From: Arsenophonus sp046530765
GTDB taxonomy: Bacteria > Pseudomonadota > Gammaproteobacteria > Enterobacterales > Enterobacteriaceae
DNA length: 64,000 nt
Assembly (NCBI GenBank): GCA_046530765.1
Contig: JBHEQS010000004.1
Span: 89,150 to 153,149, forward strand
Reading direction: 5' to 3'
Shown: positions 42,876-55,389 of the stretch, one piece after another
How the letters are laid out: each line of letters begins with the position of its first letter
How positions within the stretch are numbered: position 1 is the first letter of the stretch
Program-made: the position numbers and the translations under genes
Notes under the pieces: generated by a model
Seen by the model: only the letters and a program-made list of their open reading frames with translations
The model's database searches: none
What the model was told of the DNA's origin: nothing

Positions 42876-44057
42876 ATGAGTATAGTAGATAAAACTTATG
42901 ACATTGCAGTAGTTGGTGCTGGCATGATAGGTGCAGCCATGGCAATTGGATTAGCTAAAGAAGGTTGGAGGATACTTTTGATTGAACATACCAAACCGGC
43001 ACATTTTGATCCGATGGAGAAACCTGATTTACGAGTTTCAATGATAAGCTGCACATCAGTGGAATTACTTAAACAGCTTGGAGCATGGAATAGTGTTTTA
43101 AATATGCGCTATGCACCTTATAGAAGGATAGAGGTATGGGAGATCGAGAGCTCGAGTTTGATGTTCGAAGCAAACAGTCTTGACTTACCTGAGCTTGGTT
43201 ATATGGTTGAAAATCGTATTTTACAATTGGCATTATGGCAACAATTTTATCAATACGATAATCTTACATTACTGTATCCAGTTAAATTAGAAGCAATGAA
43301 GTATCATAACAAAGAGTGGAAGATTATTTTAAACAACAAACAGGAATTTTTAGCAAATTTAATTATTGGCGCTGATGGTGTTTATTCTCAAGTACGATCT
43401 TTATCTGGCATTGGTAGTAACGGTTGGGAATATGGACAAGCATGTTTACTTGTTACGGTTAAAACGAATAAACAACAGCAGGATATTACTTGGCAACAGT
43501 TTTTTCCTTCTGGCCCAAGAGCGTTTTTGCCTTTATTTAATCATTGGGCCTGTTTGGTTTGGTATGATAAACCATCTAGAATTAAACAACTTCAAAACAT
43601 GTCTATTGATAAATTAAGACAGGAAATCATTTTAGGATTTCCTGTTAGACTTGGATCATTGGAAGTTATTTCTAGAGGTAGTTTTCAGTTGATAAGGCAT
43701 CATGCCAATCGTTATGTTGAAGAAGGATTAGCATTGATTGGAGATGCTGCTCATAGCATAAATCCACTTGCAGGTCAAGGTGTTAATCTTGGTTATAGAG
43801 ATGTTGATAGTTTATTAAATATCTTAATTACTGCTAAGATACATTTATTACCTTTCTATTCTCGAGAAATTTTACTATTTTATCAACATAATAGAATGCC
43901 AGATAATATGTTAATGCAGGTAGGTATGGATATTATATATAAACTATTTAGCTCTAATCTATCTAGTATAAAATTAACTAGAAATTTATTATTAAAATTA
44001 GTTCAACAATTAAATGTAATTAAAAAAAAGATTCTCAAGTATGCTTTAGGATTATAA
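42876..44057 (+). CDS. ubiF: ubiquinone biosynthesis hydroxylase UbiF
   Basis: FAD-dependent monooxygenase of the UbiH/UbiF family, which hydroxylates the methylated, methoxylated benzoquinol late in ubiquinone-8 synthesis. The 393 residues (391 in E. coli) have the Rossmann motif VVGAGMIGAAMAIGLAKEG near residue 13-31. They also have the family's GADGVYSQVR (about 165-174), the FAD motif GDAAHSINPLAGQGVNLGYRD (about 291-311) and a C-terminal LKYALGL identical in style to E. coli UbiF. Position next to miaB favours UbiF over its paralogue UbiH. A respiratory chain that uses ubiquinone is implied. Confidence 0.95.
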   Translation: MSIVDKTYDIAVVGAGMIGAAMAIGLAKEGWRILLIEHTKPAHFDPMEKPDLRVSMISCTSVELLKQLGAWNSVLNMRYAPYRRIEVWEIESSSLMFEANSLDLPELGYMVENRILQLALWQQFYQYDNLTLLYPVKLEAMKYHNKEWKIILNNKQEFLANLIIGADGVYSQVRSLSGIGSNGWEYGQACLLVTVKTNKQQQDITWQQFFPSGPRAFLPLFNHWACLVWYDKPSRIKQLQNMSIDKLRQEIILGFPVRLGSLEVISRGSFQLIRHHANRYVEEGLALIGDAAHSINPLAGQGVNLGYRDVDSLLNILITAKIHLLPFYSREILLFYQHNRMPDNMLMQVGMDIIYKLFSSNLSSIKLTRNLLLKLVQQLNVIKKKILKYALGL

Positions 44058-44600
44058 AATAAAGATAAATTTATGCTTTTTTAAAACGTTAAAGTTAATT
44101 TAATTGTGAATATATATAAATTATTATTTTTGTTATCTTTCAACACACACTAATTTAAATAGTCTTACTTATTATTTATTTTATAAAGTTTATAATTCTT
44201 ATTTTTAACAGTCTAATTTATGATGCATAATAATGATTTTTGTTATGTTATATAATATTTATAATAATATTTTATTTCTATTACTTTGATCAAGAACTAA
44301 TATTTTTACATATTATAATTAATTATTTAAGTAGAGATTTTTTAATTGTTGGTGATACATACTATCTTGATATGATTAATCTTATTTTCCATTTATTTAT
44401 AACAACTTAGATATAAAATATTTATTAAAAATTATTTAATAATTATATATTTATTTTTAATAAATTAATTGCGCAATTCTTGGTCTAGATTTTTATATAT
44501 ATATGCTTTGAATACTTTTACCTTATTGATTTTTGATATGAATTTTAGTTTTCTTTAATTTATTTATAAATTTTATTTTTTAATGAATCATTTAAAACAA
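44058..44600. other. intergenic region between ubiF and the tRNA cluster
   Basis: About 540 bp of AT-rich DNA between the convergent ubiF and tRNA genes. No clear hairpin terminator or gene is visible. Confidence 0.6.
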
Positions 44601-44675
44601 TGGCTGGGGTACCAGGATTCGAACCTGGGAATGCCAGGATCAAAACCTGGTGCCTTACCACTTGGCAATACCCCA
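44601..44675 (-). tRNA. glnU: tRNA-Gln (anticodon TTG)
   Basis: A 75-nt cloverleaf that starts TGGGGTATTGCC and ends AGCCA. The anticodon stem CCAGG/CCTGG closes the loop TTTTGAT with anticodon TTG. The T arm carries GGTTCGAATCC and CCA is encoded. The sequence is very close to E. coli tRNA-Gln in the same cluster. Charging needs GlnRS, whose gene glnS is absent from its usual nearby place. Confidence 0.97.
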
Positions 44676-44706
44676 AAGAGAATATAAATAATTTTTTTCA
44701 AAATAA

Positions 44707-44788
44707 TGCGGAAGGCGAGATTTGAACTCGCACACCTTGAGGCGCCAGAATCTAAATCTGGTGCGTCTACCAATTTCGCCACTCCCGC
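44707..44788 (-). tRNA. leuW: tRNA-Leu (anticodon TAG)
   Basis: An 82-nt class II tRNA beginning GCGGGAGTGGCGAAATTGG with anticodon stem ACCAGA/TCTGG around TTTAGAT, anticodon TAG. It has a long variable arm and a T loop GTTCAAATC. The acceptor stem pairs fully, with one G-T, followed by discriminator A and then TTA. CCA is therefore not encoded, unlike its two neighbours. It corresponds to E. coli leuW. Confidence 0.96.
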
Positions 44789-44794
44789 AAATTA

Positions 44795-44871
44795 TGGTGG
44801 CTACGACGGGAATTGAACCTGTGACTCCAGCGTTATGAGTGCTGTGCTCTAACCGTCTGAGCTACGTAGCC
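44795..44871 (-). tRNA. metT: tRNA-Met (elongator, anticodon CAT)
   Basis: A 77-nt cloverleaf from GGCTACGTAGCTCAG to the encoded CCA, with loop CTCATAA (anticodon CAT) and T loop GGTTCAATTCC. It matches E. coli metT and lies first in the same metT-leuW-gln order. A single primary transcript is likely. The less AT-rich upstream stretch at 44872-44905 probably belongs to its promoter, with CATAAT at 44915-44920 (minus strand) as a possible -10. Confidence 0.96.
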
Positions 44872-46439
44872 ATCATAATTTGCGCAATCTTTAATCGGCG
44901 TTACAGTTTAAAATTATGCTTATATTAACGAAATAGTCAATTTATTTTTAAGATTTTTGTATAAGATTATATATTGTTTAGTTTGTAATTATTTTTGATA
45001 AAACATAAACAAATGATGACATGACTACTAAACAATGTATTGATATATTAGCTATAAAAATAAGCATATTAATACATATAATAAATTACTTATTTATAAG
45101 TAATTGATATAAACAAAATATAAATGCGAAAAAAAATAAATTTTATTTTTTTATCAATACATACATATATTATATTTTATTAGACCAAAACATGCTAAAA
45201 TAAAATATAGTTTAACTTTATTTTTTTAATAAAAATTCTAATATTTATAAAAATTATATTATTCGTATATTCTTATGATCTTTAAAGAATTATAAACATA
45301 TATATAACAACAAATAAACAAAATAAATTACTATTAATATTTCTTAATATAATTTTACAGATAGTGATAATATTAATTCTGTCTTAATAAAGAATTTATA
45401 CAGCTATATCTATATTTATATAGATAGATGATAACTACCATTGCTATTTAAATAATTTTAAAGAATACATTTAATTAGAAATGATTATTATTTTAAAAAA
45501 ATCTTCAACAAAAGTTTTCGCAAATTATTATTTTATCTTATATATAAATTTATAAATAAAAACCATAAATTTAATTATGTAACAAATATTTTATTAAACA
45601 ATGTAAAATATGATCAAAGAATTTATGCACAAATTATTAGAAATCTTTATGATTAGAATAATATTTCTTTTTAATAAACCATCAATAAACGTAGAAATTT
45701 AATCTATAATTCAGATTTATTTGTTATAAAATTAACAATTTTGTATTTTAATATATAATTTTAATTAATGAAAATTCCTATATAACTAAACTATACAATA
45801 ATTGTAAAGTAACAATCAATATATAATTACGTAAATATTTAGTTTCTATATTTTAATTTAATTTTATATTTATAGATGACTAACTTTTTTGTTTAGTTTA
45901 TTTTATTTTCTATGAAGAAAATATTTTTATTATTAATTAAATTGATGATTATAATAAAATCTATTTATAAAAATATTTTTCACCTTTAATTATTTTAATT
46001 CCTAATGAATTTTTTTTATTTGCATCTTATTAAAAAGTCTATTTATTAATATAGTTTCAATATAAACATAGTTTCTATTATAACAATATTTTAATAGATA
46101 TATTTACATATTATTATTTTTCTAAGATTTGTAATTGTTCTTTAAATAAAATTTCGCAATAAATTAATGGTAATTGTACACAATAAAGTTGTATCATCAT
46201 GATAAAATATATTTAAAATTGAATACATATAATTCTATGCGATTTCTATCTATATAGCATATTTAGCACAAAAGAATAAGTATTATAACTAATAAAATCA
46301 GTTATATAAAATATTATATTTTTTTTGCTGTATTAGTTAAAAAAATAAAATAACTGTTATAAAAGTAACAATTAACGCATGGTATTTTAAAAAAAAATAA
46401 TTGTTGAAATTGAATTGTTTTATAATTTTTTAATTGCAG

Positions 46440-46484
46440 TTTACATAAATGATTATTATCAATTATAATAATCATTTATGTAAA
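46440..46484. repeat. 19-bp perfect inverted repeat
   Basis: Arms 46440-46458 and 46466-46484 (core TTTACATAAATGATTATTA in the left arm) are complementary over 19 bp around a 7-nt loop. It stands in gene-free DNA with no adjacent gene to terminate. Confidence 0.8.
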
Positions 46485-49400
46485 AGTCGTAATTACTAAT
46501 TTATTGTAACTATGAGATAATTTTACATTAATGCCATAAAATATAATTTATAAAAACTAAAATTAGATCAATTTTACTAATACAAGTTGTTAGTTTTGCA
46601 ATTTATCTATTAATTTACATATTATAATTAATTAAAAGTTATTTTTGATTACGTTCATAACATATACATAAATAAATAGATTTTTTTAAAATTTAAACTT
46701 TAGAATTTACATATTTTATCAAAAATTAGATTTACTAGAATAAATGTAAGAATTTAACTAAACTAATATTACAAATTTTATATGCAATCTACTTGTAAAT
46801 CATATATATAATTAGTTATATAATTAAATTAACAATAATTTTATATGATGAGATAATTCTAATTATTATAAATTTAAAATTTATCTTTTTTATTTACTAA
46901 CAAGTTTTTACTTAGATAATTATAAGACTATTAACATGTAATAATTGATTACACAATCTGTTGAATCATTACACATTAAATGATAATTTTATTAAATTAA
47001 GTTGTTCAATTAATTTGTGATATTGTATTAATATACAATATATTAGATAATATTTGTTTTTTTTTTGCAAATTCAAAACAATTAATTTGATTACTATAGT
47101 AGAAATTGATACAAAATTATCAATAGAATTTATTATTAAAACTAAATTTATTTTTTTAATTATTTTATTAAAAAAAAATTAAACTAACAAATATATAATA
47201 CTCAAGTGATTACTAATAAGTATAAATTTAAATAATTCTAAGATAGAACAAATCAATCAAGAGATGAATATAAAATAAATCATTATATTTAAAAATGAAT
47301 TGAAATTTAATTCTTGTTTTAAAATTATTTTTATTCAATAAGTAAGTTGTATCTAAATAATTTATAATAACATTTAACTCAATTAATTAGATCTTATGCT
47401 CTATAACTATTTCTGCTGTTAATGTAATTTTAATTAGTTATATCTATATTTTAGTGTAAAAAAATAAATTATTTACCAGAAAACTTACGAATAAATTCGC
47501 AAGTTTATGCGTATTTTAATTTTATTAATGCAGTTTCTTAAATATTAGTTATAATATTGTTTTATATTTAGATAAATACGTATAAATAGATTCTATTATT
47601 ATTTTGATTTTTATCTAAATTTTATTGATAAATGTTAATAAAAAGTTGCCTAATTAATTTATTTATTTGATTTTTTGTATAAAATTTTTAATTTATAGAC
47701 ATATTAATTATTACTAAATTATAAATAAATTTACATACATCAACTCATAAATTAATATATCTTTTAACTTAAATAAAACATAATTTTATAGATTAAAATC
47801 TAATATATTAATGTTATTCTCTAATTATATAATTTTTTATTTGTTATTTTTTTTTAAAAAAAATAAGCGTAAATAATATAGTTTAGTAAATATCTATAAT
47901 AGATATACTGTCATCTTAAAGATAAGAAATAGTATATTAAATTTAATTGTTAATTAATTTTAGTTAACAACATTAAATTACTCAGTATTGCCATTTAATA
48001 GAAAATTGATAAATCTAGTTTATAATGTAATTTATTAAAATGATTTAGTGTTTTTATATGTAAATATTGATGTGTATATTTATATGATCTATACATTGAT
48101 TAATGTATATATATAAAGTAATTAATAATTATATACAATATTAATTATTTCTTTTTTTAATCCTTATAAGAAAGATTTTTTATTAAATCATATTCTAATC
48201 ACTAAAATTTTAACTTAGAATAAAGTTTTATACTTCTATATATAGAATTATAAAATAAATCAATATTGTTATTAAAAAAATAAAAATTTAGATATTGTGA
48301 TTATTTTTATTTTTAAATTTTTAGATACTACCTAAAACAGGTTAATAAAGCATATTTATTTAAATGTAACATACATGTAACAATTAAAACTTCTCGTGAA
48401 TAGATATATTTTATTATAAACATTAATTTATCTTTATAATATTATATCAGTGACAAATACTTTTATATTTTAATAAAATAAATTGATATTAATTTATTTT
48501 ATTAAAATGATTAAATAAATTTTTATACATCAAATAATAATGTCTTTATACTATGTATGATCTTTAATAATTCCAATGTATTAATTTATATTAAAAGTAA
48601 TAACATTTTCAAATATAGTTATTAAGATTTTAAATCTTAATAACTTATTAAGTTTGTATAACATACGCATACGATACTATATTAGCAATAACAGCGCAAA
48701 TTATATACATCTAGTTTATTAAATTTATTAATTTTTAATATAATATTTATATAAAAACCTACATTTTTTAAATTGTGATAGGAATAAGCTTAATTATTTT
48801 ATTTCACTTAATTTTATTTAATATTAGATGCATTTAATAATTTTGCTTTACTCTTTTATCTATCAAAGATAAGTAAACTTATAAGTCTATAGCAGGTTTA
48901 GATTATTTAGTTTGTAATTAAAAAAAAATAACTAAATCTAATTAACTTAATGATTAACATTAAAAATTAAATTTTCACAATATTTATTATAAAAATCTTA
49001 CTAATTAATTTATAAAGTTGAGAATTTAGAAAATATATCAAGCTATTGCATCAAATATGGAGTTCTGTGTATAACGTTTATTTCTATTTTGCTATATCTT
49101 ACAATTTTAATTATATTTTATAGATATTTTTCTTAAATAGCTAACTCTAGAATGTATTTTTTATTGTCAAGATAATCGATAGTAATTATAAAAATATATA
49201 AATGTTGTTTGTAATCAATCTTATTTATGTTTCTTAAATAGAAGAATAATAATTCAATTTTATAACTAGATTTCAGTTTTTCTATCTGTGATAATTCCAT
49301 ATTTTATTATTTATTAAATAATCAACTGAGTTATTTAAAAAATTCAGAATATTTAATTAAATTACTAATTACTTTTTAAGATATTATTTGTATGAGTACT

Positions 49401-49779
49401 GACTTAAAAACTTAATAATTGAATATTATCTTGCATTATAAACGTTCACTTTCTTTAGTGGAAAGTAAATTTAATTCATATATTTATTTAATTTCCATAA
49501 TACTATTATTGTTTTTTTATTTTAATGCATATTAACTAATTGATTTAAAAAATATAAAGTTATATTTACAATAGTATTAATATTTTATTTTATATTGATA
49601 TTATAATTATTAATTTTAATTTAATCCAATATGAATTAAATTAAGTATTTTAGTTTTATCTCATAAGCATTAATGATATTTTCAAGATTTATTTAGATCT
49701 ATTTTAAAGTAATTAAAAATTTATTTAAATTTTAATTTATTTTTTTTACTTAAGTTCTTTATATAATGCTTAACCTATT

Positions 49780-49824
49780 AATTAAATTTATTTATTTGAT
49801 AAAAACAAATAAATAAATTTAATT
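49780..49824. repeat. 19-bp perfect inverted repeat
   Basis: Arms 49780-49798 and 49806-49824 (core AATTTATTTATTTG) are complementary over 19 bp with a 7-nt A-rich loop. The arms are themselves low complexity. Confidence 0.7.
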
Positions 49825-50181
49825 ATGATGATCTAACAAATTTAAATCAATACAAACTTTATATTAATTTAGATGCCAAAATAATTATCTATATCAATTT
49901 ATCTTAACTAATGTGTAAGAGTTAGATATAAATGTTTTTAATTTTCTATTAATATATTTTTTTAAAAATGAAGATTTATATAATAGTCGGTTAAATCAAG
50001 ATAGAATAAAAAAAACAAAGAATATCTTTTATCTTTAACTATAATTTCTTTAATATAAATAGATTTTATAACAATAAATTTTGTTAATTATATCGATGTT
50101 AAAAAAGATATAATCCATATAATTTGATATATCATAATTCAATATTGCATATATTTATATGATACAATAAAGTAAATCTTA

Positions 50182-50431
50182 CTACTTGGCAATAGAATTT
50201 GTTTTAATATCTATTACTTCAATAGAATTAATTATTTTAGTTTGTATTAGTCGATTAACAATAAGATCAAATAATAATTTAATTACATTTGGTATATAAA
50301 TACACCTAACTCCATCATAAATATCTTTGTTTGAATAATTTCAGCATGTCTAATATTTGTTAATTTCTATTCTACATTGATAAGATTATATCTATCTCAA
50401 TTAAGTTATTGATATTCATTGCTTGTTTCAT
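50182..50431 (-). pseudogene. possible decayed small gene of unknown identity
   Basis: From an ATG at 50431 the minus strand reads MKQAMNINNLIEIDIILSM, meets stops, and after a shift continues KDIYDGVRCIYIPNVIKLL and FDLIVNRLIQ to a TAG at 50182. The run of about 45 open codons at the end has a more protein-like composition than the surrounding DNA, with Asp, Gly, Val, Arg and Pro at plausible places. The total would be about 82 codons. I do not recognise the family. It may be a chance reading. Confidence 0.3.
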
Positions 50432-51827
50432 TATATTATTTATTTTGTATTTATATATACAAAGCGTACAATAAGATTTTTAATTAAACATCATATAAAA
50501 TATTATGCTATTTATAAATTGAAGAAATAATTATTTATCTTAAATCTTAATATTTTATTAAGATAGATATATTAATGCCGTATTCGCACTTAAATAAAAA
50601 TAAATGATGGATAATTAATTTGTAAATTTTAGAAAATAAAATTATTTTATTAGTAGTTATGTGTTTTTATGTTTTTATTTATCAAGTGGTTTTATACAGT
50701 TTCTTGCAAATATGTTAATATAGAATTATTTACATGATAAAAATCGATTATAGATTTATCTATTATTAATGTAACACGATAATATTAAAGCTTATTAAAT
50801 ATGTACTATTCTTCAGATGTCATATAAATCTTAAAGAAGTTTTATATTAATTAGTATAAATAAGCTTAGCGTTATAGTTTTATATTGCATATAACTGTTT
50901 ATAAGTTTCTTTTCTAGATAACAAAATCATTTTAACTATTTTCAAATAAAAAATAAGTAGTTTTATATTTTAAAAACATATTTATTTTATAAAAATTAGA
51001 CATAGTTTAAAATTAATTTATCAACTTTAAACAACTTATACTTACTTAATAAATTTAGCTCTTTATTAAAGTTATACTATAAAATTATTAACCATAAGTT
51101 TTTAATTATTCAATTCAGTTATAAATATGAACTTAATTTTTGAAGTCATATTTAATTTACGTATATTAATAAATAAAATATGCTGCAATTGTCATAACCC
51201 ATTAATAGTTTTAAACTATATCAAATAGATATTAATTCTTTATTACAACTTTCAATATCAAAACTTTATAATTTTCCTTAATTAAATAAGTTTGTATAAT
51301 TTTATTAATATAAATTATTTTTATATTAGTAGATAATTTTTAAAATACATCACTTTGCAAGTACGGTGTGATAAATTATATCATTCAACTAGCTAATTTT
51401 AATTGTAACTTTGGTTGTCTTTTTAGTAATTTTAGTATTTATTTAAATTTAATTATTTTTTAAACTAATTTTAAAAATCTTTTTAATATATTCACTAAAT
51501 TTTAAATATTATTTTTACTATAATAAGAAAAGTAAATTATAATATAAGATTCGATCTAAAAGATTTCATTACAATTTATTAACAACTTTAACACCATTTA
51601 TTTTACTAAATAATATTATTTAGTATTAATTAATTTAGTTTATAAAATTGAACAAAGAATAAGACAAATATTAAAATGATTTATCTAAATAGTTTGTTTT
51701 AGTACTTAGATAATTAAAGTAACGAGTTTAGATATTAATACGAATATATTAATTAATATTCTATTGACTTAAACGAGTTTTTTATAAAAACAGATTTTAA
51801 CAATTGTTTATTTAAAGGTTTTATTAT

Positions 51828-51879
51828 ACAATATTTACAATATTTACAATATTTACAATATTTACAATATTTACAATAT
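51828..51879. repeat. 9-bp tandem repeat (ACAATATTT)5.8
   Basis: Five perfect copies of ACAATATTT plus a 7-bp partial one in gene-free DNA. Such arrays vary in copy number through slippage. Confidence 0.9.
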
Positions 51880-53070
51880 GAAAATTTTCATCTAAATAAA
51901 CTAAATTTTATGACATCCTTTAAACTAGTAACGTTTATTTCATTCTATTCAACAATCTTTTAGCAAAAAAAACTACATATAAAATTTATTTTTATATTAT
52001 GAATTTAGTATTTTCTTTATATTTAATAATAATTTCTATTTTATATATTTTCTTAGTCTTTTCACAGCAGGAAGAAGATATATATTAAATATGTTTAATT
52101 AAATATAAATATATTTAATAGTGTTTTATATAATTTTATAATTGAATTAGCGATAGTCTTCTAACTTTTTATCTTCTTTGTATTATTACTTATATTTTTT
52201 GATAGAGTTAAATCAATTTTAACAATGTCATATTTATTATAATAGTTTTGAAAAAAAATATAAATAAATATTATAATGCTTAAGGTTACTTTTAAGTTGA
52301 TGTTTATATTTATTTCTTTTGGTGGATGTTATTTATACTTTGAGAGTAATATAATAAAGTAATTAATGTGTAATATTACAGTTAAAATTTTGCATAAGTT
52401 GTCTAATTTTTGTTAACGTAAATTAACACAGTAACAATAAAAAATATTTACAAAAAAATAAATATATCAAAACAATATAACTTTATTTTATGTGAATAAT
52501 TCATTTAGTAACAAAAAATATTAAAACTGATATATCAAACAAACTAATAATTAATTCTAAAATAATTTCTTTTTATGCTAAAAATAATTTGTATGAGATT
52601 AATCATACAAGTAAATTCTTATATGATTATAGGAATATATAAAATTTTTTTTAAAAAATACATAAATTTAATTCACTTCAAGCTTTTGATATTTAAAATT
52701 GAAATATTACTGTAAGAGTATGAAAAATTAAATTATTAAGTATAGATAATAAAATCTAATACTTTTATTAAAAAACTTTAATTTAATATAATTAAATTTA
52801 AGTATAGTAGAATATTTTTTATTAATTAAATCTATAGTAAATTTATGTATTGAAACAATTAAGTTATAATTAGTTTATTATTTTATTTGCGATACTAATT
52901 GCAGTATAACGTAATAGTATAATTCTAGTTATTTTTTAAATAAAAAACAACTATTTTGTTTATTTATTTCAATTATTAATATAATAATATTTAATTATCT
53001 CTATTAATATCTTTGCATTATTATAGTATTTTTATTTAATAAATTAATACATTCCGCTATATATATAAGA

Positions 53071-53108
53071 GCAACTCTATATAGAATAGATATTCTATAT
53101 AGAGTTGC
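53071..53108. repeat. 17-bp perfect inverted repeat
   Basis: Arms GCAACTCTATATAGAAT (53071-53087) and ATTCTATATAGAGTTGC (53092-53108) with a 4-nt loop AGAT. The outer end carries G/C bases, and short complementary flanks (AAGA/TTATT) weakly extend it. It could fold as a stable RNA hairpin, but no gene is adjacent. Confidence 0.8.
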
Positions 53109-54789
53109 TTATTATAATAATTATTAACCATAATAGTTTAAAACAATTAACTGCAAATAGTAAATTTAAAATTATTTAAATGCTAATTATTGATTATTTT
53201 TTCTTTGTACTATCACTTATACATATAAAATAAATAAAACTTTATAAGTTATTAACTATGATATACTTTTGTTAATTAAAAACATAAAATTTATTTAGCA
53301 AAATTGAATCAGAAAAAAATAGCAAAAAATAAAAAAAATCTAGTAGTAAAAAATTAAGTTTAATTACTTAATATTAATACAAAAGAAATTATAAATTTTC
53401 TAAAATATTTAAATCTTTTCTTTCTGGTTGATCTCATTTAGATACTATTAAATTAATATTTATATTAAATAATACAGAAAAATTTAATTTTTTATCATCT
53501 TTTTAACATTTAATAAATATTATAACATTTATTAAAACTTATATTATATTTAAAATTTAATATTAATGTTTTCTTAAATAATTTTATCTTAAGCAATATT
53601 GTTACAATAATATCATCAATAACTATTTGTTTTTATATATTAAAGAATATAAGAAAATGTATTTCATTTTCGATAATAATTATGAAGTTTTTAATAGCTA
53701 TAAATAAATATAATTTAATCACAAACTGCGATTTACGTTTCTTATTTTTGTTTTGATGATTTTAATTTTATTAAAAATTTAATTTTGTATAGAATTATTA
53801 CACTTTATAAATAAATCTAATTATAGATATTTATAAAATAATTTTTAATAAACAAACTGTTATAATACTCTACTTAATTTTATATGTATCTGGATATTAT
53901 TTAATGCTTTTTATTATAATATAATTTATAAATTTTTTTGTTATGTAAATAAATATATTTTTATATAATTTATTCAATTAATTAGAATATATCGAAAAAA
54001 CGTATATAAAAGTACTTTTTATGTTTATGTTATTAAATATTTATTTTTAGGCGCCAATATTACATATTGAAAACTTAATAGATAATTAATTTTATGATTT
54101 AATTATAGTTTAATCTTTTATACTACCATTAAGCAATTATGTTTGGAGCGCAAAAGATCTAAATTTTTATATTAAAATTAAAAAAAATATTAATTAATAT
54201 ACAATTAATGTTAATAATATGTCTTGTTCTATTTCTAATTACTATATTTAATTTATTGAATGTGTTTATCATTTTTAAACATTTATAAAATAATTAAAAT
54301 TAAAATAAATATTATTTTTTAATAAATAGTTCGGTAATTAAATAATTTTACTGATATATTATTTATTGAATAATATATATATCAGAAAATTAAGTTTAAT
54401 AGCAATCGGTTAATAACAATTAAATTGACATAAGTTTTCAAAGTAATTTTATAGATATGTCATAAAACTTAATAAAGCTTTGAAAAAAAGTTAAATGTAA
54501 CATTAATTATGATTAAATATATTTATAATTATAAAAATTTTAATATTAATAATTTTTATTCTTAATCATATTAATATGGTTTTAATATACTTCAAATGCT
54601 TAATAAAAGTTACTAAATCAAGATTGAATAATAAATTTATAAAAACAATATGTGTTCTATTAATATAGAAAGTATGGAATAATATACTAAAATACTTTTA
54701 TGATTAAGTGATATAAATCCAATTAGTATTTTGATATTAATATAATTTATTAATAATATAATTCCGATATGTAGTATTATTTTTATTCT

Positions 54790-55244
54790 TTACTATTTTT
54801 ATTGTCTAAATCTACAAAATAATTTTTACCATAGTTATCTTTTTTTAGAGTAGTATTCATATAGACAAATACTACTATTTTTAATTTTAATAGCATGACG
54901 TTTAGTTATATTATTTGCAATATTTAATTGGTTAATTGTTAAACTAAATAACTTGTATGCAATCTAAACAAATTAAATGATCATGATAATTTTGATGTGT
55001 CAGTTTAAAAATAGATTTGGCACATTAAACTATGACGAGAAACAGCACTAGCGTCATGAAATTGATTAATAATACTATAAACTGTTACATATTAATTTAT
55101 TCTATCACATCAATTAATTTTATATTATATATTTTCCTAGATTACATGATGTCACTTAAATTTTTTTTAATACTTTTAAAAATTTTAAATCAAGAATTAT
55201 TACTTTAAGTCCTATATTCTTTAATGCTTCATGTTCGAGGTCAT
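54790..55244 (-). pseudogene. fur: fur pseudogene (ferric uptake regulator)
   Basis: Fur is the Fe2+-sensing repressor of iron-uptake genes. A start ATG at 55244 reads MTSNMK. After a one-base shift ALKNIGLKV and IILDLKFLKVL follow, matching the Fur N-terminal winged helix. Downstream come YSIINQFHDASAVSRHSL (the TVYRVLNQFDDAGIVTRH region), LTHQNYHDHLICLDC with metal-site His and Cys residues, and HAIKIKNSSICLYEYYSK near the C-terminus. These segments are in order and cover the whole 148-codon gene, but several frameshifts and stops separate them. It lies 145 bp downstream of fldA on the same strand, as in E. coli. Confidence 0.9.
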
Positions 55245-55389
55245 ACTAGAAATATCTATTACATTATTAATAAATTAAATATTGTAATACTATTGTTAGT
55301 GGCATCATGATGATGATTTTAAACTAATTTTACAATTAAATATATTTTAGTATCATTCCATAATTTTTATGTGTAAAAAACAATAATAT

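Larger units (their letters stand above)
44872..54789. other. 10 kb gene-free region at the asnB-nag-glnS position
   Basis: E. coli has asnB, nagD, nagC, nagA, nagB, nagE, glnS and chiP between this tRNA cluster and fur-fldA. None is present as an open frame here. Composition is extremely AT-rich. Visible structure consists of inverted repeats (46440-46484, 49780-49824, 53071-53108), a 9-bp tandem array (51828-51879) and a frameshifted protein-like stretch on the minus strand at 50182-50431. Confidence 0.65.

Noticed and set aside
44588..44782. 64-codon minus-strand frame beginning MAKLVDAPDLDSGASRC
   Set aside because: It is a translation of the tRNA-Leu and tRNA-Gln genes, a well-known false ORF type over tRNA clusters.
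51828..51879. Tandem array considered as a CRISPR array
   Set aside because: Units are 9 bp with no spacers and no cas genes; the same holds for the other arrays in the window.
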